The translations under genes and the position numbers were made by a program. Under the pieces are notes generated by a model, which was not told where the DNA came from, made no database searches, and worked only from the letters and a program-made list of their open reading frames with translations. This document shows, piece after piece, positions 8,758 to 15,789 of a DNA stretch of 15,963 nucleotides. This stretch comes from Davidsoniella eucalypti (lineage: Eukaryota; Ascomycota; Sordariomycetes; Microascales; Ceratocystidaceae), in the NCBI GenBank assembly GCA_004009845.1, contig RMBW01000278.1, positions 1 through 15,963 of the forward strand, read 5' to 3'. Positions within the stretch are counted from its first letter, which is position 1. Each line of letters begins with the position of its first letter.

Positions 8758-8801
8758 TCAACCTCCTACATACTTTTCCACAAGTGGTACCTTTCAACCA
8801 T
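8758..8801 (+). repeat. 44-bp 5' module shared exactly with LINE-A
   Basis: This stretch matches 5015-5058 at every base. It contains the CCACAAGTGG palindrome and GGTACC. LINE-B carries one monomer where LINE-A carries two. Confidence 0.9.
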
Positions 8802-8877
8802 TTCTGACCCAAATCATCTCAATCTACCTTTAAAATACGCGCCTCATCAGTACGATCATTTTGATACTGGATGCACC

Positions 8878-9668
8878 ATGGCGCGACCAATACCCGCGGT
8901 GCTGTCGTCGATGGAAGTCGACGATATTTGTATGGGAGACCCCGCTTCTCAAAATTTTTCGTCAGACTCTCTCTGCCTTGTCCCCACTCCAAATCACGGG
9001 ACTGAAACCCTAACCCCAACCAACACAAAAACCACCGGTAAACGTGGTTTCGAGGAGGTAGAGCTACCAAGCTCCCCTCCAGTCCCCCTAAAAAAATTCC
9101 AGGAGGCTAAGGGCCTGAAAGCTTCACGCTGGGTCGGTCCTGACAACACGGACGCCCTCATTGCCGCCGCTGTGGCAGAAATTATGCGTGGGGCCTCAAC
9201 TCTGGTCTCTTTAAACCCTAAATTCGAGACCTTTCAGCTGCTGATTGCTCAGGAACTGGCGGACATGGACATTCCAGACACGCCGTCGCCGCTACCAAAG
9301 CAAAAGGCGATTGAAGCTGCGCCCGCAGACGTAGTTGCCTCATCCAAGGCACTGTTCTCTGCTGTGGTCAAGGCCACCCAACCCGCACAAATCACACCAG
9401 CGCTGCCGAAGAAGGCAGACATCGATAATAACAACAAAAAGAAGAACAAGAAGAAGAAGAAGGCTCCTGCCTCTTCCGTCACTGAGCCGGCAAAGGCTGT
9501 CACTGACGCCACGACCCCCTCACCTGCGGAGACCGCTACCACTGCGCCTCCCAAGACTACAACCACCTCAACAACTAAACCGGCGCAAGCTACCGAAGCG
9601 ACGCCCCCTACAAAACCGCAAGCCGCGGCCCCAGATGCCTCCGATGAAGGCTGGCAGAAGGTGACCCG
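8878..9668 (+). pseudogene. LINE-B ORF1 N-terminal part, cut by gypsy insertion
   Basis: About 263 codons start at the ATG at 8878 (caccATGgcg, good context). The protein aligns along its whole length with LINE-A ORF1: NFSSDS, LVPT, ELPSSPPV, EAKGL, SRWVGPD, DTPSPLPK, ALPKK, an Asn/Lys-rich basic run (NNNKKKNKKKKK), a Thr/Pro/Ala-rich linker and a DEGWQKV motif. I judge about 45-50% identity by eye, so the two LINEs are distinct subfamilies. Reading continues only a few codons into the LTR and stops at 9679-9681. The C-terminal RNA-binding half is displaced beyond the right gypsy copy. The lysine runs may serve nuclear import or RNA binding, which is inference. Confidence 0.87.
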
Positions 9669-9847
9669 TGTAAGGGTCTAAGGCCCATCAGTATTGGCCA
9701 AGTCATGCCTTGGCCCTACTTGACTTTGACATAAATAGGGACCGATTCCCTCGTAGTTTAGTCTTAGTTTCTCTTTCTCCCTCATCGGTCTCAATTCAAT
9801 TCATCTTTACGACCATTTTTCCTCGCAAATCCTCGTATATCGTCTCA
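9669..9847 (+). repeat. Proposed 5' LTR, 179 bp (right copy)
   Basis: It starts TGTAAGGGTC exactly where the match with the left copy begins, and I infer an end at CA (9846-9847) in front of the candidate primer site. It holds a 7-bp inverted repeat GGCCAAG / CTTGGCC (9696-9702 and 9709-9715) and a TATA-like box. One base differs from the left LTR. Confidence 0.65.
9731..9737 (+). promoter_or_regulatory. TATA-like box in LTR
   Basis: ATAAATA, identical in both copies (minus strand 4606-4612 in the left copy). If the transcript starts at the ATCGGTCTCAA at 9784, as the self-priming model needs, the distance is about 47 nt, a plausible spacing for a fungal promoter. Confidence 0.5.
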
Positions 9848-9849
9848 TT

Positions 9850-9860
9850 TTGAGACCGAT
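9850..9860 (+). promoter_or_regulatory. Candidate self-priming primer-binding site (right copy)
   Basis: TTGAGACCGAT is perfectly complementary to ATCGGTCTCAA at 9784-9794 in the LTR. It lies 2 nt after the proposed LTR end. I recognise no tRNA-complementary primer site nearby. Confidence 0.45.
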
Positions 9861-9877
9861 AACTCTTAAGTTTTTGT

Positions 9878-10165
9878 TGTCCAAGCCGTCTGCTTGCCCT
9901 CTTTTCTGTCCAAGCCGTCTGCTTGCCCTCTCTTCCGTCCAAGCCGTCCGCTTGCCCTCTCTGTTGTCCAAGCCGTCCGCTTGCCCTCTCTGTTGTCCAA
10001 GCCGTCCGCTTGCCTCTCTTCCTGTCCAAGCCGCCCGCTTGCCACTTTTCCTGTCCAAGCCGTCCGCTTGCCCCTTTTCCTGTACAAGCCGACCGCTTGA
10101 TTTCTCCCTTTGTCCAAGCCGTTTGCTTGCCTTTATTCGTCCTGTCCAAGCCGTTTGCTTGCCCT
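9878..10165 (+). repeat. Leader minisatellite of hairpin-forming units, 10 copies (right copy)
   Basis: Ten degenerate units of 28-32 bp share the core GTCCAAGCCGTCCGCTTG. The arms CAAGC and GCTTG are kept in every unit, while the five central bases vary (CGTCT, CGTCC, CGCCC, CGACC, CGTTT), so each unit can fold into a hairpin. The array lies between the primer site and the gag ATG. The left copy has about eight units. Confidence 0.92.
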
Positions 10166-10220
10166 ATTGCACCTGCCTTATCCGTCCGCTCGCCCGCTTC
10201 TCGCACACGTCCAAGTCACC

Positions 10221-12127
10221 ATGTCTGGCTTGCTATTTCTGTTCTGGGGTCTCCTTGCTACCCTAACTCGCTGCGTCTACCACACCTGGCATAACCTTGC
10301 CCTAGCGCGTGTTTTCACCCTGAACCCCAACCAGGAACCGGCTGAGGGCTACATCTTGTCCGCCCTTGACCTACCTACGAAGCGCGCCTGGCGCAAACCC
10401 GGCTGGTGTTACCTCGCACTATTCAAGCGCAAGGAGCGCGCCCGTCTGGCCTCCCTCCTTGGCTTTTGCCCTTCCACACGCGACGTCCTCGCCCATAAGG
10501 AACACTTTCACGATAACTTGGGCCACCTCTCCTTCACCGGTGACTTTGTTGGCCACGTCGCCTGTGGTAACCGCGTAATCCGCGAAGCGCGTGCTCGTGC
10601 TCACGTGTCCTCACGTCTCCTCTCCTCCTGTTTCATCGGCATCCCACGCTCTCCCCCGCGTGATAAGGATGGTAACCCCGTGCACTCCTCCCGCGCTCCC
10701 CTAGTCGCTACAAGGGCCGCTGCATATGAAGCTGAGGAACTAATCTCGTACGAGACCACTCACACCCGTGCCATCAGTCGCGCTGCCTCTGTTCGAAGCC
10801 TATCCCACTTTGCCCCTGGTGTAGATACCCATTCTCGTCGTCGCCCTTCTGTCAGCCAACACCCTTCCCCTGACTCCGACTTGGCCCGTCTGGCCGAAAG
10901 CATGGGAATGTCTGTCCGCCACGCGTCGCGTCCTCCATCCCGTGGCCGTCAGCCGACGCGTTCTCCTGGCCCTGCCCATTCACGCGCTCCTCAGCCTGCC
11001 GACAATGCACTGCTCAATGAACTTAGGGAATTGAAGGACACTGTCTCGCTACTGTCCCAATTGGTCATAGGCAACCATACTGAACCCACTGCTCCCGCCA
11101 TGCCTCCTGTCCCAACTACTGCCGTCACTACCCGAAGACGTTCGAGATCCCGTAGCCGCGTCCGCCCATCTCAGCCTCACCTTATCGAATTTGGAGGCAC
11201 TCACGCGGAGTATGAAAACTGGCGAACCCTAGCAATCTTCAAGATGCGAATCGATGGCCGAGCTATAGGAGACGAGCTAGCACGCACTGCCTACCTGTTT
11301 AGCCGACTAGGCTCCGACACGCGTGCCAAACTCAACGAATTCTTTGTCTCCATTAGCGACCAGCCAGGCTCATACGACAAGCTGCTAGACAAACTCGACC
11401 TCATGTTCCGCAGCCGTGCCCGTAAGTCGCAAGCCCGCACTGCTTTCTTTGGTGCTCGCCAGGAGTCCCACGAATCGTTCCTCGACTTCTTCAACCGTTT
11501 CGAAGGGTTAGCTCTGGCCGCAGGAATGCAAGACGACGACATGCTCATCGACCTTCTACGTCGCGCCACACGAGAAGAGCTAGTGGTCAAAACCACCATC
11601 CTCTGGAGCCTGCCTACTTACAGGGAAGTTACTGAGAGCCTGCTCGACCATTTCAGCCGCCACCATGATTACTACGGTCCTTACACGAAGAAGACCTCGC
11701 GTCCTACCCAATACCGAGACAGCGACAACTGGAGAGCGCGTGCCGAGCCCCCTCACGAAGCAATGCTCCTCGTCAAACGCAGCAACCCCGTAATGACAAG
11801 CCACGTCTCAACCCTACTGAACGCAGTCGCATGCTACGAGAAGGAATTTGTTTCATCTGCTCACAGCCCGGACATATCGCTAATCAATGTCCCTCGCGTC
11901 GAACTCTACAAGGACCTAAGACCAACAAGGTGCTAATCAACGCTATCAACGGCGCCGTTAAGTCGGCCGTACGCGACGAGATCCGACCCGCAGTACGCGA
12001 AGAACTCGCGAAGACGGATCACCTGATGATGGATCGCCTGCTGCCCTCGTCTGAAAGCACCGCCGTGGTGGCCTCTACCAACACGCACCGCCCGGCCACT
12101 GATGAGGATGATCTGATGGATTTTTAG
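10221..12127 (+). pseudogene. gag: gypsy gag, frameshifted before zinc knuckle (right copy)
   Basis: This is the same protein as the minus-strand gag at 2277-4184: hydrophobic N-terminus, long unassigned N-terminal region and Gag core. After about residue 509 a C-run of five (11748-11752; six in the left copy) shifts the frame, so the open frame ends at 11936 with unrelated residues. The correct frame resumes from about 11753 to the stop at 12125-12127 and contains the CCHC knuckle. The start at 10221 has the context gtcaccATG; an in-frame start at 10110 would only add translated leader repeats. Positions 11935-12019 differ strongly from the left copy. A homopolymer sequencing error could explain the frameshift. 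Confidence 0.88.
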
Positions 12128-12153
12128 GTGACCAGGACAAGTCGCGCCCTGGT
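12121..12153 (+). promoter_or_regulatory. Putative -1 ribosomal frameshift signal at gag/pol junction (right copy)
   Basis: The U-run at 12121-12125 runs into the gag stop UAG (12125-12127). The pol frame is -1 and open from 12112. A stem of 6 bp (12131-12136 with 12148-12153, 11-nt loop) starts 6 nt after the UUUU at 12121-12124, the spacing typical of -1 frameshift stimulators. Pol could instead be reached by reinitiation at its own ATG (12166). Confidence 0.55.
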
Positions 12154-12165
12154 AAGGAGGATACG

Positions 12166-15100
12166 ATGGAAGGCGAACAGATAGTTAGATTAGAGATGGG
12201 AGCTAAGGGAACGTATCTAGATTTATCTATGAATACTTTTTCTACGAAGGCTCTCGTCGACAGTGGCTGTCTCTGCCTCGCCGTCGTGCCCCCGCGCCTA
12301 CTCGCCTACGCTACGAAGACTTTACCCATCGAACCTCGTAAGGTATCCCTAGCTGCATCGCAAACCAGTCCCCCCGTCATCACACGAATCGCTCAGTTTA
12401 CACTACACTTGCCCGACCACCACGAGGACATATGGGCCTACGTCGTCCCCGGCCAGACCGAAGACCTGATACTCGGTCAACGCTGGCTCATTAACCACGA
12501 CGTGCACTTGCACCCTCGTTCCGGACAAATTGAAGTCCCTACGGCCGAAGAACTGACACCTGACGAATTCCACAAGCTCTGCGACAACGACGACGACCTC
12601 GCCATCTACCGGATTACACTAGAGGACGTCAACAGAGCATTAGCGCAAAAGGAACAGGAGAGACCTCCACTGCCTGAATGGTTAAGACCCGTAGCCTCTG
12701 CCTTCGAGGCAAAAGCGTCCAAGGACCTCCCGCCGCACCGGCCTGGAGTGGACTTGAAGATCGAGCTGCTGGAGGGAAAGACGTTACCTATACAATCGTT
12801 GTACCCGTTGTCTCGCGCAGAGTTGTTGGTGATGCAGAAGACGCTGACGGAACTACTGGCTACTAAATGGATAAAGGACACAAAGTCTGAAGTGGGCTCT
12901 CCAGTGCTATTTGTAAAGAAACCTGGAGGTGGAATTCGTTTCTGCGTGGACTACCGCGCAGTCAACGCTATTTCCAAAAAGGACTCATACCCCTTACCCC
13001 TTATCCACGACACCCTTCGGCAAATTTCGGAAGCCAAGTGGGTGTCCAAGGTAGACGTCATTGCGGCGTTCCATCGCATTCGTATAGCCCCTGGCTACGA
13101 GGAGTTAACCGCATTTCGGACTCCCCTAGGGGCCTTTGAATGGAACGTGATCCCTTTCGGTTTGACTAATGCCCCTGCCGCTTTCCAGCGTTACATCAAT
13201 TCGGTCCTTCGGAAATGGCTAGGCATCAACTGCAGCGCTTACATTGACGATGTGGACATTTACTCCAGTGGTACTGAGGAAGAGCACAGGAAGTTAGTGC
13301 TCGAAATTGTCCACGCACTCGATCTCGCCGGCCTGCAACTCGACTTGCGCAAGTGTCACTTTCTGGCTAAGGAGATTAAGTTCCTCGGATTCATAGTCGG
13401 CCCAGGTATTGGTATCAAGGCTGACCCCGAGAAAACCCTAGCGATTCGTGAATGGAAACCACCTACGACATTGAAAGGTTTACGCGGGTTTATTGGCTTC
13501 GTGAATTTCTACAGAGATTTTGTGCCTCGACTGTCAGAATTAATGGCGCCTCTGGTAGGGTTAACCAAGAAGGACACCCCTTTCGTATGGTCTGATGCCT
13601 GCGCTCACTCTTTTGCCGAAGTTAAGAAAGCCTTCCTTACTCCCCCTGTTCTGACTCCTTTTGACCCCCTGAAAGAAACTGTACTGACCGCCGACTCGTC
13701 TGGTTACGCCTTAGGAGCAGAATTATCCCAGCGAGGCGATGATGGCCTTATGCACCCCATCGCCTTCCTCTCGCGCAAACTTACTCCCCCGGAAGCCAAT
13801 TACCCGATTCACGACAAGGAGATGTTGGCTATTTACTGGTCCATTCGAGAATGGCGCCATTTCCTCCTAGGGGTTGATTTTGTGGTGTGGACTGACCACC
13901 GCAACCTGGAGTACTTTCGCACCAAGAGAACGCTTGCCGAGAGACAGCGTCGCTGGGGATATGAGCTCTCTGACTTTAGCTTCTGCCTGCGCCACCGCCC
14001 AGGCACCGAGCAAATCGTACCAGACGCCCTTTCAAGAAGGGACCAGGACATGCCAGCCGACGAAAAGGACGATAGGCTGGCTAGTCGTGTGCACCAACTC
14101 CTCGAGAAGAGTGAGTCGAGCAATGACCTGGTAGTAATCGGCGCAGTTTGGGCTCAGGAGCCAGACAAGGATGCGCCGACTGACGATAACGCAACTAGAG
14201 AAGTAGTACCATCCCCTTTCGCTGACCCCGAGATGACTGACCTATGGAACCAAGCCCTTGCCAATAATAACCGCTGGTGGCTGGCTCGTAAATTCGTACG
14301 AGATGAAGCTCGCTCGTTCCCCGCCGACTGGGGTCTGCAATGGCAGATGAGCGAGTGTAAGGTTGACCAAGACGGACTGCTGCGCTGGCGTGATAGACTT
14401 TGGGTCCCATATTACGAACCCCTGAGAACCAAAATCATCCAGCAGACTCACGACTCTACTCTGGCCGGACACCCAGGAAGAGCAATCACTCGTGATCTTG
14501 TATCGCGCGAGTATGCCTGGCCTGGCCTGACTAACGACGTCCGACAATTCGTGTCCAACTGCTCCTCTTGCGGCAAGAGCAAGATCTGGCGAGAGCAGAA
14601 GCGCGGTCTATTGAAACCTCTGCCAGTACCGTCTAGACCCTGGGCTGAACTAGCAATGGACTTTATTGGCCCACTACCTACCTCTTCAGGCTATACTTCC
14701 ATTCTGGGTGTCACCGACCGCCTGTCTAAGTCCCAGATCCTGATCCCCATGTCGTCTACAACCGCACAAGCCACCGCTGAAGCCTTGCTAATCCATGTTT
14801 TCTCGCACCACGGTTTTCCTCAAGCAATCGTCTCCGACAGAGGGCCTCAATTTGCTCAATTATTCTGGGGAGAAGTATGTCGCCGATTCGGCATTCAGCG
14901 TCGCCTGTCCACAGCGTTCCATCCTCAGACGGATGGCAGCCAAGAACGCAGTAATCAGGAGATTGAGACATACCTGCGCAATTTCTGTTCCTTCGCCCAG
15001 GACGACTGGGCCTCCTTGCTGCCCCAAGCGCAACTCGCCCTAAACAACAGGATCTCTTCCGCTACAGGCCTCTCTCCTTTCTTCATGACCCACGGTTTTA

Positions 15101-15192
15101 ACGTCGACATTATCGAACCATCTGTACAAGGCCCCCAGCCTCGAATAAGTCTCCAGTGCGCGGGCCCAGGATTGGTTAGCAAAGCTAAGTGA
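12166..15192 (+). CDS. pol: gypsy Pol: protease, RT, RNase H, integrase core (right copy)
   Basis: This is an open frame of 1008 residues. The protease has DSG at 32-34. The RT covers about 200-430, with D297 and YIDD at 359-362. RNase H covers about 500-620, with D510, E552 and D577 (TDH). The integrase has an HHCC zinc finger (H762, H769, C799, C802) and a catalytic triad D832, D891, E927, that is D,D-35-E. All key catalytic residues that I can place are present. The enzyme would cut the polyprotein, copy the RNA and insert the cDNA. After about residue 990 the frame is lost: the last roughly 18 residues before the stop are out of the family frame. The annotated start is the first ATG, 38 nt after the gag stop; the frame is also open upstream of it, consistent with synthesis as a Gag-Pol fusion. 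Confidence 0.92.
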   Translation: MEGEQIVRLEMGAKGTYLDLSMNTFSTKALVDSGCLCLAVVPPRLLAYATKTLPIEPRKVSLAASQTSPPVITRIAQFTLHLPDHHEDIWAYVVPGQTEDLILGQRWLINHDVHLHPRSGQIEVPTAEELTPDEFHKLCDNDDDLAIYRITLEDVNRALAQKEQERPPLPEWLRPVASAFEAKASKDLPPHRPGVDLKIELLEGKTLPIQSLYPLSRAELLVMQKTLTELLATKWIKDTKSEVGSPVLFVKKPGGGIRFCVDYRAVNAISKKDSYPLPLIHDTLRQISEAKWVSKVDVIAAFHRIRIAPGYEELTAFRTPLGAFEWNVIPFGLTNAPAAFQRYINSVLRKWLGINCSAYIDDVDIYSSGTEEEHRKLVLEIVHALDLAGLQLDLRKCHFLAKEIKFLGFIVGPGIGIKADPEKTLAIREWKPPTTLKGLRGFIGFVNFYRDFVPRLSELMAPLVGLTKKDTPFVWSDACAHSFAEVKKAFLTPPVLTPFDPLKETVLTADSSGYALGAELSQRGDDGLMHPIAFLSRKLTPPEANYPIHDKEMLAIYWSIREWRHFLLGVDFVVWTDHRNLEYFRTKRTLAERQRRWGYELSDFSFCLRHRPGTEQIVPDALSRRDQDMPADEKDDRLASRVHQLLEKSESSNDLVVIGAVWAQEPDKDAPTDDNATREVVPSPFADPEMTDLWNQALANNNRWWLARKFVRDEARSFPADWGLQWQMSECKVDQDGLLRWRDRLWVPYYEPLRTKIIQQTHDSTLAGHPGRAITRDLVSREYAWPGLTNDVRQFVSNCSSCGKSKIWREQKRGLLKPLPVPSRPWAELAMDFIGPLPTSSGYTSILGVTDRLSKSQILIPMSSTTAQATAEALLIHVFSHHGFPQAIVSDRGPQFAQLFWGEVCRRFGIQRRLSTAFHPQTDGSQERSNQEIETYLRNFCSFAQDDWASLLPQAQLALNNRISSATGLSPFFMTHGFNVDIIEPSVQGPQPRISLQCAGPGLVSKAK

Positions 15193-15789
15193 TGCTACCC
15201 AGTTCGCTATTGTCGCCATGGCGGCCGCCCAAGAACACCAGGAGAACAGTGCTAACCGTCTTCGCCAGCCCTCTGAAAGTTTCAAAGTAGGAGACCTAGT
15301 TTACCTAAACACGAAGCACCTGACTACGGAAGGCCTTCAAAGAAGCTAGATGGAGCTAGACGCACTGTCTGGAAGGAACACTGAGGCTACGGGTACTGTC
15401 CTGGAAGTTGTAGGCAGCCATAACGTTCGCCTGAACGTACCCTCGGATATTCACCCAGTCTTTCATGTAAGCCTCATCCGACGCGCCCAAACAACCCCTT
15501 GCCATCTCAGGAGATTCAGGACGATGAGCCTGTCGCAATCACGGCTAGGGAAGCGCTTGAGGACCCCTCATTGGAGGCTGGTGAGTACAGGGTGGAGGCA
15601 ATATTGAAACAGCGCACTTCCCGAGGTCACAAGCAAGCCCTCGTCAAATGGCTAGGCTACCAAGATGCGACGTGGGAACCCCTGGAACATGTGGAAGACA
15701 CTGTTGCCTGGCGCATCTTCACGGAGAAAACCAAGAAGAACTGGGATGTCACTGTCCAGTCTCTGTACTCTGCCTGGTTATTGTCGTAG
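15193..15789 (+). pseudogene. Pol C-terminus with chromodomain, broken frames
   Basis: This is the continuation of integrase. A block resembling the usual C-terminal part (AMAAAQEHQENSANRLRQ, FKVGDLVYLNTKHL, then VLEVVGSHNVRL and FHVSLIRR) lies in a frame shifted by one from the main pol frame, with a TAA at 15146-15148 and a TAG at 15347-15349 in that frame. The frame shifts back near 15485-15500. It then encodes a chromodomain at about 15583-15741 (EYRVEAIL, LVKWLGY, TWEPLEH), which in chromoviruses steers integration to chromatin. The stop is at 15787-15789. The lesions make a full-length integrase unlikely from this copy unless they are sequencing errors. The left copy does not cover this part. 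Confidence 0.83.

Larger units (their letters stand above)
8758..9668 (+). mobile_element. LINE-B: related non-LTR element, only 5' UTR and part of ORF1 visible
   Basis: This second LINE, in the same orientation, inserted into the RT of LINE-A. Its first 44 bp (8758-8801) are identical to the start of LINE-A, and the rest of its 5' UTR is clearly related (for example TTTAAAATAC and CCTCATC blocks). Its ORF1 is much more diverged, so it belongs to a different subfamily. It is cut at 9668 by the LTR of the right gypsy copy. The remainder should lie beyond that copy, outside the window. Confidence 0.87.

Noticed and set aside
5015..8801. The repeated 44-bp module as LTRs of an element spanning LINE-A
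   Set aside because: It is short and lacks LTR ends, and each copy leads directly into a related LINE 5' UTR and ORF1. Start-of-LINE modules explain it better.
4241..10165. The leader repeat arrays as CRISPR arrays
   Set aside because: The units vary in sequence, are directly tandem with no unique spacers, and sit inside the leader of a eukaryotic retrotransposon.
11748..12019. Repeat-induced point mutation as the cause of differences between the gypsy copies
   Set aside because: A few C-to-T or G-to-A differences occur, but contexts are mixed and the 85-bp patch includes transversions and changes in both directions. There is no CpA-to-TpA excess and there are almost no new stops in the shared region.
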